9,250 nt of DNA, taken from contig JAGLGH010000277.1 of the NCBI GenBank assembly GCA_023144115.1, forward strand, positions 1 through 9,250, given 5' to 3'. Below are positions 1-5,354 of this stretch, piece after piece. The notes beneath the pieces were generated by a model, which worked only from the letters and a program-made list of their open reading frames with translations, was not told the DNA's origin and ran no database searches. A program made the position numbers and the translations under genes. The stretch comes from Nanobdellota archaeon (GTDB lineage Archaea > Nanobdellota > Nanobdellia > Woesearchaeales > JAGLGH01). How positions within the stretch are numbered: the first letter of the stretch is position 1; the number at the start of each line of letters is the position of its first letter.

Positions 1-452
1 AGTGAATAATGGCTTGATACTGTAAATATATAGATATATATTGGAGATGATACAAAAAACAGCGCACTCAGGAACACTTTATTCTCAGTAAGTTTAATCC
101 CTGTCAGGATAAAATAGAACAATGCTGCTGACATAATCCCTATTATAAATGGAATAATCTTTGATGCTATTGCAATATTCATTACCATTGCGGCAAACGA
201 AAGAAGGATATGGTATGGGTTGATTACATCATGGCCATGTTCATAACTGAGAGGGTCATCTTCTATCAATGTAATTTTTCCTGAGGCAATGGAAGCATGC
301 CAGGCATTATAGTAGCTTTCATGTCCCATCATAGATACATTGCCTTTGGCAAACCTCATAGCATGAGGCAGCAAAAGCAGGATTGTACTCAATACCAATA
401 TTATTATCAGTGCATGTTTCCTTGTTATCTGCTTTTTATAATGATGCATCAT
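1..452 (-). CDS. Polytopic membrane protein, GT-C glycosyltransferase-like (C-terminus cut by window edge)
   Basis: An open frame of 150 codons runs on the minus strand from ATG at 452 to the left edge with no stop, so only the N-terminal part is present. Hydrophobic segments are visible at about residues 13-31, 82-97, 98-118 and 126-146. Between the first and second lies a long extracytoplasmic-type loop starting MGHESYYNAW and containing EDDPLSYEHG. The acidic residue after helix 1 and this loop layout are typical of GT-C enzymes, which transfer sugars or oligosaccharides from lipid carriers. The loop and the following helices align by eye with the neighbouring gene at 460-2013 (ESYYNAWHASIASG versus DAYFSLRQIDEITSTG; DDPLSY versus NDDLSY), so the two are paralogues. 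The start lies 7 bases after the stop of that gene, which suggests one operon. A GGTGGT motif touches the first ATG; a second ATG follows immediately at 449. The substrate is unknown. Confidence 0.75.
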   Translation of the reverse strand, partial: MMHHYKKQITRKHALIIILVLSTILLLLPHAMRFAKGNVSMMGHESYYNAWHASIASGKITLIEDDPLSYEHGHDVINPYHILLSFAAMVMNIAIASKIIPFIIGIMSAALFYFILTGIKLTENKVFLSALFFVSSPIYIYIFTVSSHYS

Positions 453-459
453 ACCACCT

Positions 460-2013
460 TCATCTTCTGTCTGAGATTTTTGATTCTTCAATCCTGCACA
501 GGACCTTGTATATTGTTATCTTCTCTTTTCCTTCACCAACTTCATAGGCTGGCTTAAAACATCTTGGGTCATCATCAGCATACCTCAACTTTTCAATCCC
601 AAATTCGTCTTTGACATCCTGCGAGAAATATATGTAATCTATGCTGTACTTGTCTAGTGCTTCCATAGCAAGAGTCTTGTATTGAGTTGTATAGGTTGTT
701 TTGATGTCTTCAAATATTCTATCAGTATCCCCTGCATTAAGAAAATTTGAATCAATTACATTCTTCCTTTTTGAAATATAGGTTATCTTATGTCCGTCTT
801 CTATGATAGATAAGATAGTTGATGCTGGATGAGTATTTTCTTCTATCCATCTAAATGCCTGCGCTTCATTTTCTGCTGGCGCAAGAGCCATCTCTTGATT
901 AGCAAAAACAAGGGTCGGCAAAAATTGTGTCATCAGCAATGTAAAAGAAAGCGATATCATCATGAAAGGTCGCAATCTTGCTAGTTTTGTCTTTTTTACA
1001 AATCCTTTGAAATGCACTATGTGCATACTGTAAAGTATAGTAAGTATCATGCCCAGGAACATAAGTCCTGCGCTTATGGGGATAGCTTTGAGGAGCAGGA
1101 GCAGACCAATAGTCATAGCGAAACTTATGAAAAGGTAAGAGAACTTTGTTTTACTCCTGAAAAGATATCTATAGATTGTAACAATCCCATATACAAACGG
1201 CACAAGTCCTATCTTTGCTATAGCTCCAAGCACTGTTATATTCTGGAAATATTTCCCGATTATTTGTGATGGGATATTCTGAAAGACAATGCCTATATTT
1301 TCGCTCAATAAGGCTTGCTTATATATTATCAGGAGGAACCAGATAACAAGCAGGCTGGAGAATAGCACTATTTCAATCTCTGCTGGAATCTCCTTGATGT
1401 TTTCTGTCTTCAGCAGGACGAGATATAGCACAAGCGCAATTGCAAGAAGAACTGCAGATGCATGCACAAAAGTAAGGCAGGATACTGAAATTAGAAGGAA
1501 GTATGCATATTTTTTCTCAGTATGCAGTTTGACAAAGCAGTATATTGCATATGCTGCAAGTGGCACAGCAAGAGAATAGGGTGATACGCTGTTCACAGTC
1601 TTATAGAAAAATATTGGGATGAATCCAGCTATGCCTGCCACATAAAGGGCCGCAACTTTATCTTTGGTAATATTTTTTGCAAGATAATATGTGATTATGA
1701 TTAAAGATGATGCAAATATATTTGGCAGAACTTTCGCTACAAAGCCAAGTGGCAGGAACAGGTTGAAAAACGCGAGTATGTAATGGAACAAAGGCGGAAA
1801 CATGAATAACCTCCCCCCATAGCTCAAATCATCATTATAAAGCGGAGTCCCTGTGCTTGTTATTTCATCTATCTGCCTAAGTGAAAAGTAAGCATCATCA
1901 CTGCTGAAGTAAGGTGTCTGGAATGCGAAATAAAGTCTTATTCCAAGTGCTGCTATGAATATGAATGCAAGGATATATCCTGCATAATACTTTTTCACTT
2001 GCTTAAGTTTCAT
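460..2013 (-). CDS. GT-C superfamily membrane glycosyltransferase (PMT/STT3-like)
   Basis: A protein of 517 residues if it starts at the ATG at 2013; an in-frame ATG at 2025 would add four residues (MCLI). I prefer 2013 because the promoter core at 2037-2049 then lies at the leaderless distance seen for radB. Numbered from 2025: helix 1 is at about 14-35, followed by the acidic pair D43-D44 in SSDDAYF, then NDDLSYGGR and a PPLFHYIL entry into the next helix. About ten more hydrophobic segments follow to about residue 375, then a soluble C-terminal domain of about 140 residues (AFRWIEENTHPASTILS, GHKITYISKR, DYIYFSQD). An acidic motif in the first outer loop plus a soluble tail is the usual plan of archaeal GT-C enzymes acting with polyprenyl-phosphate-linked sugars on the outer membrane face. 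Acceptor and sugar cannot be read from the sequence. It forms a tandem pair with the paralogue downstream. Confidence 0.8.
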   Translation of the reverse strand: MKLKQVKKYYAGYILAFIFIAALGIRLYFAFQTPYFSSDDAYFSLRQIDEITSTGTPLYNDDLSYGGRLFMFPPLFHYILAFFNLFLPLGFVAKVLPNIFASSLIIITYYLAKNITKDKVAALYVAGIAGFIPIFFYKTVNSVSPYSLAVPLAAYAIYCFVKLHTEKKYAYFLLISVSCLTFVHASAVLLAIALVLYLVLLKTENIKEIPAEIEIVLFSSLLVIWFLLIIYKQALLSENIGIVFQNIPSQIIGKYFQNITVLGAIAKIGLVPFVYGIVTIYRYLFRSKTKFSYLFISFAMTIGLLLLLKAIPISAGLMFLGMILTILYSMHIVHFKGFVKKTKLARLRPFMMISLSFTLLMTQFLPTLVFANQEMALAPAENEAQAFRWIEENTHPASTILSIIEDGHKITYISKRKNVIDSNFLNAGDTDRIFEDIKTTYTTQYKTLAMEALDKYSIDYIYFSQDVKDEFGIEKLRYADDDPRCFKPAYEVGEGKEKITIYKVLCRIEESKISDRR

Positions 2014-2036
2014 AATAAGGCACATATTATTTTGTT

Positions 2037-2049
2037 GTTTAAATAATTT
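2037..2049 (-). promoter_or_regulatory. TATA-type promoter for the glycosyltransferase pair
   Basis: The minus strand reads AAATTATTTAAAC, preceded by TTAGGT as a possible BRE. The core is identical over 12 bases to the divergent promoter at 2080-2091. ATTTAAAC begins 31 bases before the ATG at 2013, which fits leaderless transcription from that ATG; the ATG at 2025 would be too close. Confidence 0.6.
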
Positions 2050-2079
2050 ACCTAAATTTGCGCTGAGTAAAATTTTGGC

Positions 2080-2092
2080 AAATTATTTAAAT
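2080..2092 (+). promoter_or_regulatory. TATA-type promoter for radB
   Basis: AAATTATTTAAAT preceded by TTTTGGC. The box ATTTAAAT at 2085-2092 begins 28 bases before the radB ATG at 2113, which places the expected transcription start at or next to the ATG. No Shine-Dalgarno motif lies before this ATG, so a leaderless mRNA is likely. Confidence 0.65.
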
Positions 2093-2112
2093 GCGCTAGA
2101 TATATCAAACTC

Positions 2113-2814
2113 ATGATACAAAAGAAATTGCCTTCAGGAAGCAAGGTCCTGGATTCTCTGCTTGAAGGAGGATTTGAACCAGAGATTATAAGCACTATAT
2201 ATGGCCCTGCTGGATCAGGCAAGACAAACATAGCTATACTTTGCGCAGTATGGTGCGCAAGGGATGCGAAAAAAGTTATATATGTTGATACAGAGAGCAG
2301 CTTTTCTGTGGAACGCCTAAAGCAGATAGCGCCAGATTATGAAGCTGTGCTTGACAAGCTAATCATCCTGAAGCCTACAAATTTTGAGGAGCAGGTATCA
2401 GCTTTTGACAAACTTAAGGACATTATAAAAATAGATTCAGATAATATAGGTGTAATCATTATAGACACGATCTCTATGCTTTACAGGCTTGAGATGGGCA
2501 AAAGCGAAAAAATATATGAAATAAATAAGGAGCTTGGCAAGCAGATGGGTTGGCTCTCAGAGATTGCTGTAAAGAAGAAGATTCCTGTGCTTATGACCAA
2601 TCAGGTATATGCTAATTTTGAGGATAAGAATAAGGTCCATATGGTTGGCGGTGACATACTTAAATACTGGAGCAAATGCCTTCTTGAGCTGCAGATAATT
2701 GAACCTGGAAATAGGAAGGCAATATTGCGGAAGCATCGTTCCCAGCCAGAGGGAAAGGAAGTTATGTTTAAGATAGTGCATACAGGGATTATCGAGGCAA
2801 AAGAAGGGGAATAA
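2113..2814 (+). CDS. radB: RadB-like RecA/RadA-family DNA repair and recombination protein
   Basis: A protein of 233 residues, the length of archaeal RadB, a single-ATPase-domain paralogue of RadA/Rad51 that assists homologous recombination. Visible motifs are the N-terminal LPSGSKVLDSLLEGGFE, the Walker A GPAGSGKT at 31-38, VIYVDTE at 55-61, the Walker B GVIIIDT at 113-119, and TNQVYANF at 162-169 followed by the segment up to GGDILKYWSKCLLELQ. The N-terminal helix-hairpin-helix domain of RadA is absent, which separates RadB from RadA. A KaiC/RadA-like ATPase of other function is a less likely alternative, since the C-terminal part (RKAILRKHRSQPEGKEVMFKIVHTGI) is in the RadB style. It is a single-gene transcription unit with its own promoter, divergent from the glycosyltransferase operon. 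The gene favours CAG over CAA for Gln (6 to 1), like the other resident genes. Confidence 0.88.
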   Translation: MIQKKLPSGSKVLDSLLEGGFEPEIISTIYGPAGSGKTNIAILCAVWCARDAKKVIYVDTESSFSVERLKQIAPDYEAVLDKLIILKPTNFEEQVSAFDKLKDIIKIDSDNIGVIIIDTISMLYRLEMGKSEKIYEINKELGKQMGWLSEIAVKKKIPVLMTNQVYANFEDKNKVHMVGGDILKYWSKCLLELQIIEPGNRKAILRKHRSQPEGKEVMFKIVHTGIIEAKEGE

Positions 2815-2829
2815 AAAAGGTTTGGTCTT

Positions 2830-2964
2830 TTATCTTATAAAGCAATCATCTACCAGCCCATTATAATCATCAAAAATAGACTGAAAACTTAGTCTCCTAT
2901 TCTGCGCATATTCATATGTCATAATAGCTACATGATGTTGTAACTTCGCATGATAATTCTGCAT
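2830..2964 (-). CDS. Possible small protein of 44 residues, function unknown
   Basis: On the minus strand an ATG at 2962-2964 opens a frame of 44 codons ending in TAA at 2830-2832. It begins MQNYHAKLQHH and ends FDDYNGLVDDCFIR. It has no membrane segment or signal peptide, one Cys near the end, and a His-rich start. A TATA-like TTATAATTTT at 2991-3000 lies about 30 bases upstream, in reach for a leaderless or short-leader mRNA. Gln codons are 3 CAG to 1 CAA, as in the resident genes. An ORF of this length is expected by chance now and then in AT-rich DNA, so the call is weak. No family was recognised. It converges on radB, with the stops 16 bases apart. Confidence 0.3.
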   Translation of the reverse strand: MQNYHAKLQHHVAIMTYEYAQNRRLSFQSIFDDYNGLVDDCFIR

Positions 2965-2990
2965 ATGCAAAAGCTGATAAACTTAAGAGC

Positions 2991-3000
2991 AAAATTATAA
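2991..3000 (+). promoter_or_regulatory. TATA-like box upstream of the structured RNA candidate
   Basis: GAGCAAAATTATAA reads as a purine-rich BRE followed by a TATA-like element. Applying the spacing seen at radB gives a start at about 3019-3025, where the first long stem begins. The box is nearly symmetric and could equally serve the small minus-strand ORF ending at 2830. Confidence 0.35.
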
Positions 3001-3018
3001 CATCAAACCTATTTATTA

Positions 3019-3125
3019 CAACTTGGGTAAATACCCCGATGATTGCATCGGATTTTAAATTCCAAGTTGAGTTGGAGAACAAAGTTCTCTAACTTCTTAG
3101 TAAGCTTTGCTTACCAAGACTTAGG
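3019..3125 (+). ncRNA. Candidate structured RNA: three consecutive strong stem-loops
   Basis: Seen directly: (H1) CAACTTGG at 3019-3026 pairs with CCAAGTTG at 3062-3069 and encloses CCGATG (3036-3041) pairing with CATCGG (3046-3051), with an asymmetric A/T-rich internal loop. (H2) AGTTGGAGAAC (3070-3080) pairs with GTTCTCTAACT (3084-3094), 11 pairs including one G-U, loop AAA. (H3) TCTTAGTAAGC (3095-3105) pairs with GCTTACCAAGA (3109-3119), one A-C mismatch on this strand, loop TTT. H1 abuts H2 and H2 abuts H3, a compact fold with no spacer. A TATA-like box lies at the right distance upstream and T-rich sequence (ATTTTCGCTTTATTC) follows. Strand is uncertain: H2 pairs better on plus, H3 on minus, so it may instead be the 3' untranslated region of rps2, whose stop is 10 bases away. 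No known RNA family was recognised. Confidence 0.45.
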
Positions 3126-3134
3126 ATTTTCGCT

Positions 3135-3737
3135 TTATTCATCAGTAAAATCTTCAAGAGGTACTGATAATTCTTCATTCTTCCCAAGCTCTCCCCTGTT
3201 TCTTAAGTATTCTGTCGCAAGGATGTAAAAGAACAGGCCAAGCGATTTCTTGCCCTTATTATTACAAGGTACAACAAGGTCGAGGTTATTTGTCTGGTTG
3301 TTTGTATCGCATAATGCAACAACAGGGATTCCCACTTTCATTGCATCTGCAACAGTATTTCTGTCAGGCCACGCATCTGTGACAAGAATAACTTTTGCTT
3401 CAATAAAATTTCTTAAGTTAGGGTTGGTCAGGATGCCTGGAGGATATCTTCCTGCAAAAAATTTGCATCCGATAAGCTTGCCAAATCTTTTGACTGCTTT
3501 CCATCCGTTCTCTCTCCTGCTCACAATAAGGATCTCCTTTGGTTCGTACTGCGAAAGGAAATTTGCTGCAATCCTTATTCTCTCATCTATCTTGTGAAGG
3601 TTCAATACACTCAGACCATCAGGTCTTGTCTTATATATGAACTTTGACATGTATCTTGTCTTGAACTTTGTTCCAATATGTATTCCTGATTTTAAATATA
3701 CATCCTGTGCTACTAAATATTGTTGTGTTTCTGCCAT
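3135..3737 (-). CDS. rps2: Small ribosomal subunit protein S2 (uS2), archaeal type
   Basis: A protein of 200 residues, MAETQQYLVA to VPLEDFTDE, with the conserved S2 blocks in order: YLKSGIHIGTKFKT at 14-27, FIYKTRPDGL at 33-42, DERIRIAANFL at 51-61, RYPPGILTNP at 97-106, VILVTDAWPDRNTVADA at 116-132, GIPVVALCDTNN at 136-147 and DLVVPCNNKGKKSL at 153-166. It binds the 30S head-body junction. The frame is open further upstream to a TTG at 3821, but the ATG at 3737 matches the usual N-terminus and has GGAG at 3746-3749, eight bases before it, so I take 3737. The short Asp/Glu-rich tail is common in archaeal S2. The usual archaeal neighbours (rpoN, rpoK, eno) are not here; the gene has its own promoter and a long structured leader, and is preceded by thpR. 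Confidence 0.93.
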   Translation of the reverse strand: MAETQQYLVAQDVYLKSGIHIGTKFKTRYMSKFIYKTRPDGLSVLNLHKIDERIRIAANFLSQYEPKEILIVSRRENGWKAVKRFGKLIGCKFFAGRYPPGILTNPNLRNFIEAKVILVTDAWPDRNTVADAMKVGIPVVALCDTNNQTNNLDLVVPCNNKGKKSLGLFFYILATEYLRNRGELGKNEELSVPLEDFTDE

Positions 3738-3850
3738 AATTTCAACTCCGTATCCTTTATGAATCTGCGCAATAATCATGCTGTCAGCATTTTTTATTAC
3801 CTCATGCTGCGCCACAGGCAACGCATAGCCGCGCTGCTTGCTTTGGTAAT
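3738..3850 (-). promoter_or_regulatory. Structured 5' leader of rps2
   Basis: From the TATA box at 3871-3880 the expected start is about 3850, leaving a leader of about 113 bases although neighbouring genes look leaderless. The first leader bases ATTACC (3850-3845) pair with GGTAAT (3801-3796), closing over a GC-rich hairpin in which ATGC and TGCC (3826-3817) pair with GGCG and GCAT (3813-3804) around a TGT loop, with a mismatched centre. A second hairpin follows: ATGCT (3790-3786), loop GAC, AGCAT (3782-3778). The GC-rich patch stands out in AT-rich surroundings, as expected of a folded RNA. S2 autoregulation is possible but inferred. The leader also lacks stops in the S2 frame, so an N-terminal extension from TTG 3821 or ATG 3779 cannot be excluded. 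Confidence 0.45.
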
Positions 3851-3870
3851 GAACTAATAGAATATCCTTT

Positions 3871-3884
3871 TATTTATAAATATA
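3871..3884 (-). promoter_or_regulatory. TATA-type promoter for rps2
   Basis: The minus strand reads TATATTTATAAATA, a good archaeal TATA element, just after the thpR stop. TATAAATA starts at 3878, giving an expected transcription start near 3850, more than 100 bases before the S2 ATG. Confidence 0.55.
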
Positions 3885-3896
3885 TGTTTTTAATGT

Positions 3897-4427
3897 TCAT
3901 TTCCAGATATTGAACTCTTCAAGCACATCATATATAGGTCCTTCTTTCTGCAATGTGCTCATTATAAGTTTGAATGAACTTACTTTAAAGCATTTTGGTT
4001 CTGTCTTTATGCCTTTAAGAATCTCCTTGAATTTTTCTTTTTCACTGATATGCTTAACTCTTGCCAGAGTGATATGGGGGTGAAATCTCTTGTCAGGTTT
4101 ATGCCTCAAAGCAGCAGATACATCCTCTGCCAATTTTGTTAATAGTTCAGTTTCCTTAATCCCCAGCCATACAACTCGGATGTAATTTTGGTTAGGAAAG
4201 ACCCCGATATTATCAAAAGTGAGATTTAACAAATCAAATCTTATATCTCTAAGCTTTGTCTTAATATTCTCTACTCTGTCTTCATCAATATCTCCAAGAA
4301 ATAAGAGTGTGAGATGAAAACACTTTGGATATGTTGCTTTCAGAAAGTCTGTCTTGATTAGGTTTTGTAAACCAACTACATAATCCTTAATCTCTTCAGG
4401 AATTTCTATCGCTATGAACAATCTCAT
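3897..4427 (-). CDS. thpR: RNA 2',3'-cyclic phosphodiesterase / 2'-5' RNA ligase family protein
   Basis: A protein of 176 residues, typical for ThpR/LigT of the 2H phosphoesterase superfamily. Both signature tetrapeptides are present: HLTL at 38-41 (within CFHLTLLFLGD) and HITL at 118-121 (within FHPHITLARVK), whose His and Thr form the active site. The start MRLFIAIEIPEEIK and the FDNIGVFPNQNYIRVVWLGI block are also characteristic. Family members open 2',3'-cyclic phosphates to 2'-phosphates and can reversibly join tRNA halves through 2'-5' bonds in vitro; the cellular role in archaea is unsettled. The ATG at 4427 comes 5 bases after the stop of the upstream membrane-protein gene, with no Shine-Dalgarno motif, so it is probably translated from the same transcript. 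Confidence 0.92.
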   Translation of the reverse strand: MRLFIAIEIPEEIKDYVVGLQNLIKTDFLKATYPKCFHLTLLFLGDIDEDRVENIKTKLRDIRFDLLNLTFDNIGVFPNQNYIRVVWLGIKETELLTKLAEDVSAALRHKPDKRFHPHITLARVKHISEKEKFKEILKGIKTEPKCFKVSSFKLIMSTLQKEGPIYDVLEEFNIWK

Positions 4428-4432
4428 TTAAA

Positions 4433-4711
4433 TCAAAAACTATATTCTGTGAACAATTCCCAAAAGTTTTTCACAACAAGAGCAAATATTGCCAGTGATA
4501 TTATGATAAGCAGGAAACTGGAATTTATCCCAAAATTAGGATTGAACTGCATTATTATCTGTGAAACAGATATAACAAAGCTTATGAAAATAAAAATGAC
4601 CCATTCTCCTAGCGGAAGTCCAATCTTCTTGTTATAAAACATAAGGACAGCTGATGCAATAAATGTAGCTGCGCTTGTTATAATCAGGATTAGGGGTATT
4701 ATTTCGCTCAT
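4433..4711 (-). CDS. Small membrane protein with three transmembrane helices, function unknown
   Basis: A protein of 92 residues with three hydrophobic helices at about 4-26, 36-54 and 65-83, separated by a basic loop (YNKKIGLPLGEW) and a polar loop (NPNFGINSS), ending in an acidic, aromatic tail (FWELFTEYSF). No catalytic motif or known family was recognised. The basic first loop suggests that it faces the cytoplasm, with the N-terminus outside. A TATA-like box lies 25 bases before the ATG at 4711, so the message is probably leaderless. It is the first gene of a likely two-gene unit with thpR, but nothing in the protein points to RNA work. The frame is full-length with a clean stop at 4433-4435, and consistent hydrophobic periodicity supports it as a real gene. 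Confidence 0.7.
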   Translation of the reverse strand: MSEIIPLILIITSAATFIASAVLMFYNKKIGLPLGEWVIFIFISFVISVSQIIMQFNPNFGINSSFLLIIISLAIFALVVKNFWELFTEYSF

Positions 4712-4727
4712 TTTAATAGTATTTTTT

Positions 4728-4736
4728 TAAATTATA
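4728..4736 (-). promoter_or_regulatory. TATA-like promoter for the small membrane protein and thpR
   Basis: The minus strand reads TATAATTTA, 25 bases before the ATG at 4711. The surrounding run of A and T makes the exact element uncertain. Confidence 0.4.
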
Positions 4737-4751
4737 AAAAATATAAAAAAA
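4736..4751 (-). terminator. Oligo-T terminator of the TRAM gene
   Basis: On the minus strand, a run of seven T (4751-4745) and a second run of at least five T (4740-4736) follow 17 bases after the TRAM stop. T-tracts of this kind are the usual archaeal termination signal, with no hairpin needed. The region overlaps the promoter of the next gene. Confidence 0.5.
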
Positions 4752-4767
4752 GTGAATAAAGAAAGAT

Positions 4768-5163
4768 TTATTCTTCTTTCTTCTTTTCTTCTTCTTCAGT
4801 TTCTTCTACTTCTTCTTTAGCTTCTTCACCAAAGTCTTCAGTATCTTCTGCATGAGACTCCTCTTCTTCAACTGGAGCTTCTTCAGTTGTTTCTACTGGC
4901 GGAACATCTCCTGCAGCAACATCTCCTGATACAACTTCAGCAAATCCCACTTTTCGCAATACTTTTGTAATGCGAATCTTAACTTCATCGCCTTCTTTGA
5001 CACCAGGTACAAAAAGAACAAAACCATCTTTTTTGCAGATGCCATCTCCTTTTTCACCAACTGCCTCTATTTTTACAGTTAACTCGTCCCCAACATTTAC
5101 TGGGACAAATCCTCTTCTTTGGCCGCCAAATCCGCCGCCCTCATTTCCATAATTTCCGTACAT
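4768..5163 (-). CDS. TRAM-domain RNA-binding protein with long acidic C-terminal tail
   Basis: A protein of 131 residues in three parts. Residues 1-18 are Gly/Asn/Arg-rich (YGNYGNEGGGFGGQRRG). Residues 19-80 form a TRAM domain: VNVGDELTVKIEAVGEKGDGICKKDGFVLFVPGVKEGDEVKIRITKV has the GDGI, FVPG and GDEV turns of the beta-barrel. Residues 81-131 are almost entirely Glu/Asp/Thr, ending in a short Lys/Glu run. Stand-alone archaeal TRAM proteins bind RNA and are proposed to act as RNA chaperones or cold-responsive regulators; here the role is inferred from the domain. The acidic tail is longer than the compact TRAM proteins of methanogens, which are about 70 residues. AGGTGA at 5172-5177 lies eight bases before the ATG. 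The gene is monocistronic and ends before an oligo-T terminator. Confidence 0.85.
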   Translation of the reverse strand: MYGNYGNEGGGFGGQRRGFVPVNVGDELTVKIEAVGEKGDGICKKDGFVLFVPGVKEGDEVKIRITKVLRKVGFAEVVSGDVAAGDVPPVETTEEAPVEEEESHAEDTEDFGEEAKEEVEETEEEEKKKEE

Positions 5164-5171
5164 GTTTCATT

Positions 5172-5177
5172 TCACCT
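5172..5177 (-). promoter_or_regulatory. Ribosome binding site of the TRAM gene
   Basis: The minus strand reads AGGTGA, eight bases before the ATG at 5163. An out-of-frame ATG at 5170 sits one base after it and opens only nine codons (MKHVRKLWK). Confidence 0.5.
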
Positions 5178-5182
5178 AATCC

Positions 5183-5190
5183 TATTTATA
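5183..5190 (-). promoter_or_regulatory. TATA-like box near the TRAM start
   Basis: TATAAATA begins 27 bases before the ATG, the leaderless distance. This conflicts with the good Shine-Dalgarno motif at 5172-5177. A second candidate on this strand, ATTTATAAATCC at about 5264-5275, would give a leader that includes the motif. Confidence 0.35.
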
Positions 5191-5224
5191 CGCAATGCGC
5201 AGATATGCACAACGCGCCAAATCT

Positions 5225-5241
5225 TTGCATATTTAATGCAA
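5225..5241. repeat. Inverted repeat, 6 + 6 bases
   Basis: TTGCAT (5225-5230) and ATGCAA (5236-5241) are perfect inverted copies separated by ATTTA. It lies between the divergent TRAM and trp transcription units, so a dimeric-regulator site is possible, though a short AT-rich palindrome can arise by chance. Confidence 0.3.
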
Positions 5242-5263
5242 TAAGGTCTGATATTATCATTGG

Positions 5264-5275
5264 ATTTATAAATTT
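5264..5275 (+). promoter_or_regulatory. Upstream TATA-like box (P1) of the trp region
   Basis: GATTTATAAATT preceded by CATTG. The expected start lies near 5290, inside the palindrome at 5289-5309. The element is almost symmetric and may serve the minus strand instead. Confidence 0.35.
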
Positions 5276-5288
5276 AGTGGTTTATTTG

Positions 5289-5309
5289 AGTATCTCCACA
5301 GGAGATACT
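5289..5309. repeat. Perfect 9-bp inverted repeat, operator or hairpin
   Basis: AGTATCTCC (5289-5297) and GGAGATACT (5301-5309) are perfect inverted copies around ACA. It is GC-richer than its flanks. As DNA it is a good candidate operator: it covers the expected start of P1 and ends 15 bases before the P2 TATA box. As RNA from P1 it would be a stable hairpin at the 5' end. Confidence 0.55.
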
Positions 5310-5321
5310 GCAAATGTAGAA

Positions 5322-5332
5322 AGTTTTAAATA
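5322..5332 (+). promoter_or_regulatory. Strong TATA promoter (P2) of the trp leader and trpEG
   Basis: AGTTTTAAATA with TTTAAATA at 5325-5332, preceded by purine-rich GTAGAA as BRE, is the best match to an archaeal consensus in this region. It begins 30 bases before the ATG at 5355, close to the 28 bases at radB, so transcription should start at or just before that ATG. Confidence 0.6.
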
Positions 5333-5335
5333 CCA

Positions 5336-5350
5336 TTAGAAAACATCTAA
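5336..5350. repeat. Short inverted repeat between P2 TATA box and leader ATG
   Basis: TTAGA (5336-5340) and TCTAA (5346-5350) flank AAACA. A repressor bound here would block initiation from P2. It is short and AT-rich, so it could be chance. Confidence 0.25.
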
Positions 5351-5354
5351 AATT

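Noticed and set aside
297..557. Plus-strand ORF of 86 codons
   Set aside because: It lies antisense to the two glycosyltransferase genes and has no family resemblance; it is a shadow.
3019..3069. H/ACA or box C/D guide RNA
   Set aside because: The first stem has an internal loop like a guide pocket, but there is no ACA box after the lower stem and no K-turn. GATGAT in the hairpin is not a full C box and no CTGA D box pairs with it.
3250..3597. Plus-strand ORF of 115 codons
   Set aside because: It is the antisense frame of rps2.
3738..3821. S2 starting at TTG 3821 with 28 extra residues
   Set aside because: The extra residues do not resemble S2, while ATG 3737 has GGAG eight bases before it and gives the expected N-terminus. 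Kept only as an alternative in the leader entry.
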